Counted from the first letter of the stretch, positions 45,514-57,799 are shown. The stretch is DNA of 64,000 bases from Blasia pusilla (GCA_050084515.1 CM114275.1:19220001-19284000), one strand, 5' to 3'. Translations and numbers: made by a program. Notes: a model not told the origin generated them from the letters alone.

Positions 45514-48077
45514 CATGTGCTTGCAGATGTTCCCCTTTAGGGACCAAGGACACTCACAATGACCCCATTCGATGTCATAGTTGTATACTTCATACCATTT
45601 TGTTGGTATTGTTTGGCTCCTGACACGTGCCATCTTGACTTGCCCCCTTGATTCAGGAAGGTGCACATCGCCCGTTGGGATTTCTCTTCCTTTCAATCTT
45701 GCATTATCCACATATTGCTCTCTTGTTGCATTTTGTACAAACTTTTTTTTTTTTTTCAGCAAGTGAATGTGAAAATACCAAGCCTCTACAAAAAGCGCTA
45801 AGCTTCCAAACTAGGTAGTCTCCTCTTCTTGAGCAATACTCTGTTGTCATCAGAAGAATCGCTTTCATGCTTCCATGATATGCTTCAATTGCGCGTTAGT
45901 GTCTTGGTTTGCATGAGGGTAGTCCCTTGCCGCTTTCACCCACTTACCTGTGCTCAAACAAAAATAGAATGATTTATAGTTAATCGAGACACCTAAAATA
46001 TTAATATTCTAGAGAACCAACCGAAGAAAATATCACTCATAAACACCGATTATGTAAGTATTGCAAATATATCGGAGAAACAAAGACACCCACCTAATTT
46101 CGGCTCCCAATAAGTCCTTATATAGTTGACAAATTCAACTTCCTCTTGGAAGTCTGAATAGAATTGTTGTAGCAAGATCTTTGCATCATCCAAGATCACA
46201 CCTCCAGTGTATGTGCCACACCGATTTACGTACATAATTTCTCCTAGACGTCGTGACATGTGAGCTCTCATGATTGCACATCTAACCTTTCGTTTCAGCT
46301 GCTTCAACCAGTCATGGCGTACATGCCAAAGACACAATATGATACTTGAGTTGGAAAATGTTACCCTGCAAGTAAAGTTATTGGTGAGTTACAGCATGAT
46401 TGAAAACAAAGACCCGGAATACCTTCAATGCATGTGACCAATATGCCTATGTAACAGAATGACAAATCATGTTGAAAAACAAAAACACGGCTATGGAATG
46501 ACCCTGTAGCAAGAGAATTCTTCAGTGCATATCCTTAATGTACCTCAATGCATTTTGCTCGGCGTTGGCATCATCTACTATGATTGCATTCGGCTCCCAA
46601 GAGGGTTGTTGTATTCTACACTTGGTTACCACTGCATGTAGCCATTTCACCAAGTGCACCTCCTTGGAGCTACTGGTCAAAATCCATGCTACAGGTATTC
46701 CAGTGTGGTGCTCATCAAACACTAAGATGGTATACAAAGGAAACTGCACACAAAACTCTAACACATCAAGATTGTTACAAGTAGACATGAAATTAAACTT
46801 TGCAAAATTTTATTTAGTGTACATATGAATAAAGAGTAACGAACCTTGCTTCGATTGGTGCCAAACGTACTATCCATGCTAAGAACACTGTTGTGTCCGT
46901 ATTTCACCATCAATTGCAATTGCCAAGCGCTCTGGAATCCCAATATGAAAGGTCTTGTATCATCAAAATAAGGCTCATAAAAGAAGACCTTCTCTGGATA
47001 GAGATTTACATAAGTACTCAAAGATTCATTTTCATCTATACAAAACTGGAAAGTCTCCATATTCAAGGACTTCTTTGCATTTGTAATATCATGCATTTGC
47101 AGGAAATCATCCCTTGTCATACTCCCCTCAAAGTCAGGAGAGGTTTCAGATCTCATTTTAAGCATCATCCCATGCTCGCACATAATCTGGTGGGGCTTTA
47201 GCCTGAGTCGAAGCCTCTCCTTTATGTAACATCTCAACTCCTTTGAGATCCTAGGAGCATACATTTTAGAAGTGTCCAAACTTGTTGGATCGTTATTTCC
47301 GTGGCATGGCATCCCATCCTTGTCAACATGTAATCTATGTTTGTAAATGATCTTAGCCACATGCATTGGAGCCTTGATTTCAGATACAGAAAAGTGACAG
47401 AGACAGCTTCGCTTCCAACTATCTCCCCGTACGACTTTTTGGGCACGAGACCGACTTCCTGGGCCTGATTTGGGAATGCTTGACCTGTATTAAAACAGAG
47501 GAATGCATTCCATCATACATAAATATAGTATTTCTCCAACAGGGACAAAAACAATGGAAATAAATTGAATGCATTATATACAAGAACAAAAGATGATTGA
47601 TCACCTTCCTTGTCTAACCTTCCTTGTTCCTATCATTACTCCACTTTAAAAAAATATACCACTTATCTCTGCTCACCTGCTCATAACCGGTTGATGGAAG
47701 TGTCGCTTGTCTTGAGGTCCGTAAGCACAATAGTACATGGTGTATGATGATTCCTCGCCTTCGTCTTCTCCTAATCTTTCTCCTCTGCACCTGGATGTGC
47801 CCTTCCAAAAGCTCGTGGGGTTTACATTGTCTCCATTACCCTCCCCGATAATGAAGTCCTCCAACCTATGCCAGGGGATATACGCTGCATTATAGAGATC
47901 CCAATGGACATCTTTTGCTGATATGTACCCCGTCGGCAAGTTTGCTTGGAGTTTCATCATCTTCATGGCTAGAATTCTGCTTGTCAATGCACTTCTATTT
48001 CCATGCGCATTCTCCTCCACTTGTTCATGTGATGGAGGAAGGGTTGATATCAAGTCAATAGGATTGTCGATGTCCAT
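45514..48077 (-). pseudogene. MULE/FAR1-type transposase with frameshifts, 5 exons
   Basis: Exons on the - strand: 48077-47677 (ATG, MDIDNPIDLISTLPP), 47484-46845, 46743-46544, 46365-46094 and 45947-45514. Junctions keep phase with GT-AG introns. Order of features: a Cys/His N-terminal region (RSCLCHFSV, HRLHVDKDGMPCH); the first catalytic Asp in SMDSTFGTN; the second in IIVDDANAEQNAL; the CxWH block CLWHVRHDW; the Glu region, in which AIEAYHG is seen in another frame; and the SWIM zinc finger CECPWSLKGNICKH. These are Mutator-like transposases, of which FAR1/FHY3 are domesticated relatives. Between about 45885 and 45750 the frame is disturbed: an extra GC (GCGC) near 45878, stops, and a 14-A run. 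The other exons are intact. It is either a young pseudogene or has sequence errors. Terminal inverted repeats were not found. Confidence 0.82.
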
Positions 48078-49971
48078 ACTTACCTGAACACAAGAATTAG
48101 ATTATAATGCATGAGAAAAGTCATGTGATCTTCACAAAAAAAAAGACAAGTACCAAAAGTAAATAAACAGTAAGATTGTGATAAATGATGGAATGCCTTT
48201 CAATAGTACAGATTCTACCCCAAATGCCTCAATGGCATCAAAATCATCACGTTTCATCTTCGTAGGAAAGGACTGATCGAAACACAGACTCTCTGACAAA
48301 GACTCAAGTGATGCCTATTTACTCTTTACTGAGTCATGTCATTTTCAAAAAAATACCCGTTTACTCTCCTTTACAAGTATCACAGAAAATGGGGTGAATG
48401 TTCATAATGTAAGCACACGAAGATCCTAAACAGAAAGTCAATTTAACCCACAACAGAAAGTGATAAGGGGATGATGTCCTTTCTTGAACATACCCCTTTA
48501 ATTCCCTACCGTCATAGAAAATGGGTGCACGTTGGCAACATAAGCCAACACAGAGCCTACACATAAAGTAAACTTAACCTATAGTACTAAATCAAAGCTC
48601 AAATATGATAGCCATTGAACGAAAATCCTTAAAATACATACTAGACAAAAAAACAAGCTCAACCATTCCAATATATCAGACAAATCATGTGATCCTCGAC
48701 AAAAACCTCGAAAGTAATCAATCTTAAAGTAATATAAGTGAGAGGTGACGGAATACCTTTAAATTTGTACATATTCTACTCCTAAAGCCTTGCAATATAG
48801 ATACTGTGAGTCCCTATATGGAAACTGAATTTTACCAACAATACCACCCTATAGTTCAAGTGACGGAATATCTTTCAGTAGTGCATGGTATACTCCTAAA
48901 GCCTTAGATAACACCCAAATCATCAAGAATGCTTTTCAAAAGACATAAGTGTAACAGAGTCTTCTCTAGCTTTTGTAGTGATTTAATGTTCAAAACATAC
49001 GTCTTTACTCTCCTACTCCCTTTACTCTCCTACTGTGGTACAAAAAGGATGAATGCCTACAATATAGATATTCTAAGTGCCTATATGGAAACTTAATTTT
49101 ACCTAAAATACCACCCTACAGGGAGGACAATAAACTCACTCTTTCTAAAGTATTAGAAAGAATATGTCATATTCAAGAAGAAGAAGAAGAAGAGGATGAA
49201 TGAATCCCACAAATACCAAAGAAAGACCAAGAGTATTAAGATGAAAAGACACATTCAAGATAGATTTTCTCTGTTTTCTAACAATTGGAGTGAGATCATT
49301 CTCACAATACACATTTCATAGTCGCCTCTGATAGCTAACAAAGAAAAAAAATTAACAATATGGTAGTGGCCTTGGCGGAAAGCCTTCTGATATTACTCTA
49401 TCTGCTCCAAAAAACACACTATGATTGTGACATCGACGGAATACTTTCTGGTAGTACTATGTCTGATCTGAAAGCTCCATTTGCAAGCAAAAGCACATGT
49501 TTGCTTCACATGATAGGAGTGTTACAAACTAGTTTCTATCACTGAGAGTGAGGTCATTCTCAACCTCATGTTTACACTCCTAATTTCATAAACAATGTGA
49601 AGAAAGAACATGTAAAGACATGGAGTTCGTACATCGAATCTTATTTAATCTACAATACTAAAAGAGGGCTCTTCGTATCCTACTAAAAATAAGTCTTGGA
49701 GACCATAAACCATACTATTAGCCTGTATAGAGTTGGAGTCACAAATATTACTCTATGCATAATTGTAAAATGGTACAAAGGAATCTCTGTAAGAAAGATG
49801 TCCCAATTTTCGGCCATGTGAAACCAAAATCCGCTCCAACCTGAAAAAAACACATCAATAAAACTTATGAATTATCAACAGAACTTTGTTATCCAAAATG
49901 ACCTCCTCAACATGTTCAAAGAAAAAACCTAAAAAAAGAATGCACTCATTAACAAAATTAAAAAATGTTAC
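48078..49971. repeat. Degenerate repeats around GACGGAATACCTTTC words
   Basis: No gene. Four copies of a unit that starts GACGGAATACCTTTC-like and ends in TACTCCTAAAGCC-like words lie near 48186, 48747, 48862 and 49435. Other parts repeat TATATGGAAACT.AATTTTACC (about 48815 and 49085). The region lies between the transposase and the 557-codon ORF. Confidence 0.6.
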
Positions 49972-51645
49972 CTAATTCTTACGCCGCTTTCGCCCCATTA
50001 ATGATTTGCCATATACATTCTTCCTTTTTGCCCGTCGAGTGGGTGGTGTAGCCAACATATCTTGAAGGACCGCTGACCTTGTCTTCCCTAGTTCTCTACA
50101 CTCCTCCATAGTGGGAGATAACCCCGTGTGTCGTGGAATATTCTTGGGCCTTATGTCCATGTCATCCACAAGAAGATCGATGTTTGTCTCCGCCATGATT
50201 TGAGTGACATGAAGTTGGGAGGCATTTGGCAAATCTCTTTCCACCTCCCCACACTCGGCAACATTGGCTACTTGGCTCGTGGGTGGAGGAATACCCCATT
50301 CATCGTTGATCTCATGGAGATCTCTTAGAATCTGGCTATCAGAAATTTGATCAATGGGATCCATATCATCCAATGAAGCTAAACCCCCGCCGTGTACATT
50401 GTCCTCCTCTACATTATGCATTGATACCCTATTCTTTCCCTTTCTATTTCTTGGTACATATGAAGAAGAAACATTCAAAAGATTCTTCCTCAAAGCATAA
50501 AGGTCATGGGTAGAAGGTCTCTCAATGTATGAACCTCCTACAATAGGATCACCATCATCACTAGCCAAACCCCCTGTGGCTGTCTCATGACAATCCAAAG
50601 CACTACCAATGGGGGTAAAGAAAACATCAGGTGTAGAGATATGGGATATACTATCATTTATGCATCCCACTTGGTTATACAAAGTCTCTACAATATCCAC
50701 AGTGTCAACTACAACATCTCCTAAATCATCCACTTTATGAGCTCGTGCCATTCCCTCCAAATCACCCTCCGTCATCTCTGATGGAACTTTGGATATGCTC
50801 GGAATAACTTCCATATGATGATAAATATCACCTCCGGTATTTCCAATCTCACCATCATCCCCACCACCACCACATCCAATTGCTGGAATGCCTTTCTCCA
50901 AACTTGCAACACTAAAAGGTACTCCGAGACTTCCCTCCACAAATCCAATTGAATGTTCAATGTCTACATGCAAGGGAGAAGACTCACCAAGAGTCTCCCC
51001 ATCCACGTGAGACCTACCCTGCAAATTCACCTCAACGCGGGGAGACCCAATTCCACATTCACCACCACACACGATAGCTGGAATGCCTTCCACAACTGCA
51101 GCAAGAGAAGGTACTCCAAGGCCAACCTCTGGTAGTCCAACTGAAAGTGAAGTCTCTGTATGCAAGGGAGGAGACTCAACAACACGTTCCCCATCCACAT
51201 GAGAGCTACCCTTCAATATCTCTCCTTGTGTCAAGTTAATCTCAACACCACCACCATCACACACACTGGCTGGAATACTTTCCATCACTGCACCACTAGA
51301 AGATACTCCAATAACAACCTCCGGTACTCCAACTGAAAGTAAAGTCTCTTCATGCGAGGGAGGAGACTCACCAACATATTCCCCGGCCACATAAGAGCTA
51401 CCCTTCAAGATTTCTCCTTGTGGAAAGTTCATCTCGACACATGAAGGGCCAATGGACAAATCACAACTTCTGGGTGTTGGAATAGTTTCCTGTGCATCAG
51501 TAGTACATGGTGGACAATCTAGACCAACCTGGTCTTCAACCATCACACAAGGGGTCTCAATAGGGGAAGAAGAAGGGCAAGACTGATATTCTTTTTCTCT
51601 CTTCTTCAAGGACTTGATACATGTGGAAGCCCGACCTTGGAGCAA
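49972..51645 (-). CDS. 557-codon ORF with three internal repeats and basic C-terminus
   Basis: The frame is open over 1674 bases. Its first codon is TTG, so an upstream exon or the ATG at 51543 must supply the start. About residues 70-270 hold three tandem repeats of about 64-70 residues. Each begins V-E-hydrophobic-N, has a G.SHVDGE-like core and a SPPLH motif, and ends in EGIPAIV-like sequence. The middle is acidic with DDMDPIDQISDSQILRDLH. The C-terminus TRRAKRKNVYG and GRKRRKN is strongly basic and looks like a nuclear localisation signal. No known domain is seen. A frame shift at about 51610-51645 joins it to the ORF upstream, so it is probably the C-terminal part of a longer BED-finger protein. 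An intact frame of this length among decayed sequence suggests recent activity. Function is unknown. Confidence 0.6.
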   Translation of the reverse strand: MLQGRASTCIKSLKKREKEYQSCPSSSPIETPCVMVEDQVGLDCPPCTTDAQETIPTPRSCDLSIGPSCVEMNFPQGEILKGSSYVAGEYVGESPPSHEETLLSVGVPEVVIGVSSSGAVMESIPASVCDGGGVEINLTQGEILKGSSHVDGERVVESPPLHTETSLSVGLPEVGLGVPSLAAVVEGIPAIVCGGECGIGSPRVEVNLQGRSHVDGETLGESSPLHVDIEHSIGFVEGSLGVPFSVASLEKGIPAIGCGGGGDDGEIGNTGGDIYHHMEVIPSISKVPSEMTEGDLEGMARAHKVDDLGDVVVDTVDIVETLYNQVGCINDSISHISTPDVFFTPIGSALDCHETATGGLASDDGDPIVGGSYIERPSTHDLYALRKNLLNVSSSYVPRNRKGKNRVSMHNVEEDNVHGGGLASLDDMDPIDQISDSQILRDLHEINDEWGIPPPTSQVANVAECGEVERDLPNASQLHVTQIMAETNIDLLVDDMDIRPKNIPRHTGLSPTMEECRELGKTRSAVLQDMLATPPTRRAKRKNVYGKSLMGRKRRKN

Positions 51646-52931
51646 GATTCACCTCCCATAGATCTGGTGCGCACTCCGACCTTTCTAACTTCTTCCACAT
51701 GCGTCAAAAAAATATGTTCCTCCCTACTCTCACCAAAATCTTCTACACTCCTCGCTGTAAACTTCTCAACATGAGGCTTAGAAGTCAACTTACTTCGCCT
51801 CTTTGGGCGCAAAACCTGAAAGTCACTAATATCATCACATTCATCTCCTTGAGAGGTGGGAGGTGGTTTTCTAGAGCTACTCCCTATTGTAGATTTATGT
51901 ACATTCCTCCTAGACCAATCTAAATCTACATCCCTCTTCTCCCTTGGGACATACTTGGAAGCTCTTTCTTCACAAACCTCTTTGACCTCCTCCAAGTTTC
52001 TTCCTCAAACCATTCATTCCATTTGCTTAGCCATGAAATCGAATACTTGGCTTGATCCTTTCAAGCCAAGCCATTAAGTTCTGTTTCTTACGAGCAATCT
52101 CAAGCTTGTGTCTCCTTCAATTGCTTAGATCTCTCATCTGAAAAAATGGCAGGAAGCACATCCAAAGACACACCCTCTTTCTTCTCCTCTACTCCCCAAA
52201 GTTTCTTCACCAACTCCAAATGAACAAAGTAATTCTTCCCCCTCCCAATCTGGTCTACAGAACCAGGTTCACTAGCTCTCTCAATGGCAACCAAGCATGC
52301 TGAGACTATCATATCCATCGTCAAATTGCTTTCACCGCACTCTCGGACTTTCACAAGGCACGTGTCATACTTTTCTCTATCCAATAAGTCATCCCAATCT
52401 TGGATACCAAGGCACTTGGGGAGATCACACTCCATTAAAGCCAGCAATGCTGGCTTCTTGAACAAGTGTGGGATGACAGGATCTCGTTCCATTGTCAACC
52501 ATATCTCGGACCAATGTTGTCTAAATCAGATAATTTTCCCTCTTCATCTTTTCTAAACGCCCTATAGCATCTCCTGATTTTCTCATCAAATCTTTCTCTC
52601 TCTGCTTCTCACTAATGTTCCTCTTACGACCCTTCACAGGGTCGTCAGGATGCCTACCTGCATTTTCCAAAGGTACTAAATAACTTGGGTGCAGGTGAGG
52701 GTGCTTCTTAGTCAAGTGCTGATTGCACTTTGTTTTGTTCTTTGCAGAGTAAATGCGACTACAAACTAGACACATCCACTTTGTGCCATCATGCAAATAC
52801 CTCCAACAGGTATTTTCCCCCAATGCAACGCCACAAACTACCCGGTGGGCGAGGTCGGGGTAGCCATGGGAAAACAAGTCCTGAAACACATTCAAAAAAG
52901 TATCACAAACCATGACATGAACATGTTCCAA
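51606..52931 (-). pseudogene. BED-like zinc-finger ORF series, frameshifted
   Basis: Bases 52931-52521 encode DLFSHGYPDLAHRVV and a zinc finger WMCLVCSRIYSAKNK with HLTKKHPH (C-x2-C ... H-x4-H, BED-like), then a basic stretch GRKRNISEKQREKD. A TTTCAG precedes DLFSHGYP near 52880, so an exon may start there. After a stop, the frame FRQHWSEIWLTMERDPVIPH (52500-52440) goes on to 52100, and then in other frames to EEVKEVCEERASKYVPREKR and the 557-codon ORF. The Leu-rich LARKKQNLMAWLERIKPS-like link near 52080 shows frame changes. BED fingers occur in transposases and DNA-binding regulators. The whole may be one transposon-encoded protein or a decaying gene. Confidence 0.55.
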
Positions 52932-53199
52932 AGGGATAAAACCTCACCACACCCACTGTTTTTGGGCAATGAAAATTCCCACTAAGTATCTGATATGAAA
53001 GGAATTTCCAAAACTTGGTATTCTTCTAAAATCTCCCTTGCTTTAAAAGCTGGAATACCTTCCATTCCTCCCTCAACACCTTGCTCAAAGGTGTGTATCA
53101 ATCTAGAAGAGGAGAGAAATAAGGCGAAGGGTCCAAAAAATCGACAATCAGTTGTAGATCAGCAACTACCCATCTGAACTACCTTTGTGGTAACGAATT

Positions 53200-54850
53200 A
53201 ATAGTTTAGACACTCCTAATATTATGTAGGGATGTGCTATAGTAGAAATAGAAAAAATAGTCATATGTTTCACTGAAATAATGGAAAGGTTATCCACAAC
53301 CTACCAGGATTCAGCCAACTTGCTTGTTAGCTTAGTATAATTCTCTGATCTTGAAGCTAATAAATATTGTCTGTTTCTTAGGATTTGACTGTCCCAATTT
53401 TCAGTGATCATTTGATGAAATGAGATGTCTAATCAGAAAATATTTTTTCCTCTTGTAGGACAAAGGCAAATTCCAGCTATACAACCATCTGTTAATGGCC
53501 AACCATATCAATGTGACGGGATTTTCTCTTCACTTCTTGTCGCTAACATGAAGCTCTCACAGATGGTCCCACTAACAGTAGGATGTGAAGTGAATTTCCT
53601 ATCTTTTTATTTACCTAAACTTCTACCCCACTTACTACTTTGGAATGCTTTCCATTTCTCGAATATACCATCATACTAGAAGTGTTTTCTCAATCTACAG
53701 AAGGAGAATAATCCGGCAACTGGTCCAAACAGTAGAAATAGAAAAAAAATCATTTATCACAAAGAAATAATGGAAAGATTCTCTAGAAAATACTTAGATT
53801 CAAGCAAGTTCGTTTGTAAGCTTTGTATATGTCTGTGATTCAAGGGCTTATAAATTTATAATCGGTGCCTATTTCTCAGAATTTGATAATTGGTATGCAG
53901 TTTACATCTAACTGTTATCTCTAAATCTCCTACAATGATGTGGTAAAACATTATTAGAAGTTCAAAGGGAGTCTTGGATTGAACATAATAAATTGTATTT
54001 CCTTGGTATTATTGGAAATGTAAAAATGGTAAACCAATCTGGATTCAAGCAACCTGCTTATGATCTTTGTATATCTCTTTGATTCTGGAGATAATAAATG
54101 GTGTTTTTTTCTCGGGATTGGACTGTCCCAATTTTCATTGATCAGTTCATGAAGTGAAACAGATCATCTTAATAGATTTTTTCCTACAATAAGACATATA
54201 GCTATATGACTAGAAAATCAATGTGAAGGGATCCGCTCTTCAGTACTTACCTCTGACATCCATTCCATAATTGATATGCGGTTTACATGTATATATTATC
54301 TCTGAATCTCCGAGAATGATGTGGTCAACAATTATTTACAAGTTTAAAGAGAATCTTGGGTTGAACATGATAAATTGGATATCCCTAGTACTACTGGAAA
54401 TGTAAAGATGGTAAACATATTTGGATTCAAGCAACTTGCTTGTGATCTTTGCATATCTCTCTTATTCTAGAGCTAAAATATGATGTTTGTTTCTCAGGAT
54501 TTGACTGTCACAATTTTCAGTGATCACTTCATGAAGTGAAATATCTGATGTTAATAGCTTTTTCCCTATAGTGAGACAAGGGCAATTACAACTATATGAC
54601 TATCTGTCAATGCCCAGATAATCAGTGTGAAGGGATGCTCTCTTCACTAGTGACCTCTAACATCAAGCTCTCATAGACTATGTACACAACATCGATTAGA
54701 TTGAGTGTTGTCGAAACACAAACATTATGGCTAATATGTGGGGTAATATGCAAGAGTCCACCACTGTATTGAGAACTACAAGACACTACCGCGAGCCACA
54801 CTCCACATATAGCTAGATCTACATTCATTCTTTAGGCTTCAACAGAAACA
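53200..54850. repeat. Tandem array with about 381-bp units
   Basis: The phrase GGATT.GACTGTC.CAATTTTCA.TGATCA recurs near 53384, 54115 and 54498. The phrase GAACAT.ATAAATTG recurs near 53980 and 54362. The most regular spacing is about 381 bp. Copies are diverged by indels. No coding content. Confidence 0.75.
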
Positions 54851-55670
54851 AAACTCTCAGATACAAAGCCCAACTTATAATAGGAGTGTAGCACGATCAG
54901 CCTCCATGAGAAAGGCAGCCATGGGAGAGAGGGGGGAAACAGTGGATCAACCATCTAGTGACAGGGAAATGATTCAACGGTTGCAAAGCTAAGACAGCAA
55001 ATAGCTCAAAACTTGAGCGAGAGAGGTTGCTGTGGTATGCAAGGGAAGAAAGTCGTCTTTGCTCTTTGGAAAGCAGGTTTCATCTCAGTCAAGAGGCCAT
55101 CAATACCATGTAAATTTTATTTACATGAGTGTACCCTCACCGGGTCGCCTAATGTCAGAAAGAAGATCCACGTAAGCAGAGGTCGTGCCTTCAAACAATG
55201 AAATGTGAAATAGGAAAACCTACCACCAACTGAATACTGTCCACCTAGGCGCACGGTGGCAGTGAAAGATTGGGTAAACCAACCTGAAAATCGTGCAAGG
55301 GGTGGTGCGGCTCTGAATTCTCTGACTACGGTGAGCGGGGGTGGTGCGGCTATACAAAGATCACAAGGACCAGAGGCATGCATCAAGCAATCTATACGCA
55401 AGCTGTCGAAAATAAGACCGGTAAGAAAGGGCAACGAGGTAAGGGTGCTCTGAATTCTCTGACTACGGTGAGTGGGTAAGAAGGGCTATAATGAAAAAAG
55501 AAGACAAAACATAAAGAAGCTAAAATGGAGAGCGCATATTTGGACATACCTGAATGATGGAAAGTATTCCAGTAAAAGCAAGATGTTCGATCGGCCGAGT
55601 GTTTTGTCACACCTTCGTCACTAACATTCGCCTTTGTCTTGCTTTCATAGAGAGGAGAGCTGAGCGGAAA
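54850..55670. repeat. Mixed region with a short duplicated GGTGGTGCGGCT block
   Basis: GGGGTGGTGCGGCT occurs at about 55300 and 55337, and CTCTGAATTCTCTGACTACGG at about 55312 and 55449. No gene is supported. Short open frames on both strands have no domain. Confidence 0.5.
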
Positions 55671-55671
55671 T

Positions 55672-56690
55672 GTTGGTGAAGCTATTCCATGTGTTCCAAA
55701 CCGTAGCTAATCGTCTTTGCTTGACCTCGACCGCGAACACTGGAGGATTCGCCACTTTTGCTTCACTACGAACGAAACTTTGAGCCCGAGGGTTGTTTGG
55801 AAGGAATTCCAACGTATTCAGGGTCAACATTTACTGCGCCGCACTCCTTCAGCAAGCTCTCTCACCACTCTCATCCCAATCGGAAAGTATTCCAATAAAT
55901 GTAAGTCGTTCAATCTCCCCAAATGTTCGTCACGCCTTAGTCACTAACATTCGCCTTTACTGACAGCGGAAGTGTTGGTGTCGTATTTCACTGACAGTGG
56001 AAGTCTTGGTGAAGCTATTCCATGCTTTCCAAACATTAGCTAAACCTCTTCTTGAACTCGACGCAAATATTGGAGGATTTGCCACTTTTCCTTCAGCATG
56101 AACCAAACTTCGAGCCTGAAGATTTCTGGGAAGGTATTCCAACGTGTCTCCTATCGCGGCCGGTGTGCGCTCGAGGGCCAAGTTCACTGTCGCCACACCC
56201 TTCCCTCACTCTCTCTCTCTTTCTTTCTCTCTCAGAGCCCGCCGCACATCTCTCTTTACGCCGTGTCTCGCTTGTCCCGCACTCCCGCTTTAGTCACTAA
56301 CATTCGCCTTTTTCGAGCCGAAGTGTTGGTGTCGATTTCAACGACAAATGAAGTCTTGGTGAAGCTATTCCATGCTTTCCAAACATTAGCTAAACCTCTG
56401 CTTGAACTCGACGCAAATACTGGAGGATTCGCCACTTTTCCTTCAACATGAACCAAACTTCTAACCTGAAGATTTCTGGGAAGGTATTCCAACGTGTCTC
56501 CTGTCGCGGCCGGTGTGCGCTCGAGGGCCAAGTTCACTGTCGCCACACCCTTCCCTCACTCTCTCTCTCTTTCTTTCTCTCTCTTGTAGCCCGCTGCACA
56601 TCTCTCTTTATGTCGTGTCTCGCCTTTGAGCCTGAAGATTTTTGGGAAGGTATTCCAACGTGTTTACGGTGAAGAAAACCCTAAGTGCAA
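55672..56690. repeat. 350-bp tandem duplication, two full and two partial units
   Basis: Two full copies (about 55960-56305 and about 56310-56625) share TCTTGGTGAAGCTATTCCATG, the segment AGGCCGGTGTGCG-like GGCCGGTGTGCGCTCGAG, and a CT-rich tail. A diverged copy lies at 55672-55815 and a short piece at 56630-56660. The phrase GGGAAGGTATTCCAACGTG stands at 56128, 56478 and 56644. The + strand of each full unit reads a near-open frame, LVKLFHAFQTLAKPLLELD, so a gene fragment may have been duplicated. Confidence 0.85.
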
Positions 56691-57490
56691 TCCTTCAGCA
56701 AACTCTCTCGCCACTCTCATGCAAAAATGGACCCTCCCGAAGTGTTCTTCAGGGGAGGTCATTCGTGGACATGTGTGAGCTCTCCACGGTTGGATGCCAT
56801 TACTTCCAAATCCACACCGTTCATAAGGTAAGCCAATAGGATTCGTCACACAAAGAATGTCTCGGATCAACCTTGGTGGCTTGGAGCGAGGTCATTGGTG
56901 GATACGCAGATCAAGCCTACCGCCAAAAGTGGCAACCTTCATATATATGGCAGAGTGTGCAATACATTCCCCATAGTTGGCGAAGGGGGCGAAAGGATTC
57001 ACTCGACAAATCAAGCGGCTCACATGCTTGCCCGCCATATAATGGCATGGCATGGAGGTGAGTATATGGCATGGATGGGTGCATGAGTGATAGACATCTG
57101 ACTGCAAGGCGGATAAACCGACCGCAGGCGGCATTTGGGACATCGGCCGGAAGAAAGCTTCGACCGAACGGATGTGGGGAATCCGGGTTTCACCTGTGAT
57201 TCCGGGTAAGGTGTAGGGTAGGGGGGGTTCCGGGGGTTCTGGAGTTCCAGAACCCGGAGCCAATAAAGGCTATGAGTTCTGAGACTACAGAGAGCCCTTC
57301 AAACCTGGCTCTTATATTAATAATTATGCCACTTTAATATAACTCCTGCCCCCGAGAGTTATATTCCATAGGATACATGTAATTTATGCTCCTAACATCT
57401 AAAAGCACTAGTGAGCGGAACGTGATTTTAGTACGATTTTCAAAATTTTTAACACGTTAACAACAAATCATTATTGGAGAATACACCTGT
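56690..57490. other. Intergenic DNA with a hairpin
   Basis: No gene. At 57234-57255 a perfect inverted repeat GGGTTCTGGA-GT-TCCAGAACCC could form a hairpin; a G-rich run precedes it. Confidence 0.5.
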
Positions 57491-57574
57491 CAAACCTAGG
57501 CTAAACAATGAAACAAAATGCAATATGCAGTTTGACACATGTCGTACTCATTCAAAAATTTAAAAAATACTTTT

Positions 57575-57785
57575 ATGGTCATCCTTGTTCCATTATAAAA
57601 TCCAAATTGTATGTGTGGAGTTATTTTTAATTGGGGGTTCCATTTTGATTGATGTGAGATACTGTAAAAGAAATGTGTTGGAAAAGAGGACTCATAAAAT
57701 CCAATTGTGTATGTATGCATAGTTACTTTAAATTGGGGGTTCCATTTTGATTGATGTGAGATATTATATGGCAAATGTGCGCAGA
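57575..57785. repeat. Two-copy repeat of about 102 bp
   Basis: The words TCATAAAATCCAA.TTG and AATTGGGGGTTCCATTTTG with ATTGATGTGAGATA occur in both halves (GGGGGTTCC near 57634 and 57736). Confidence 0.8.
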
Positions 57786-57799
57786 GATAGTACATCCAA

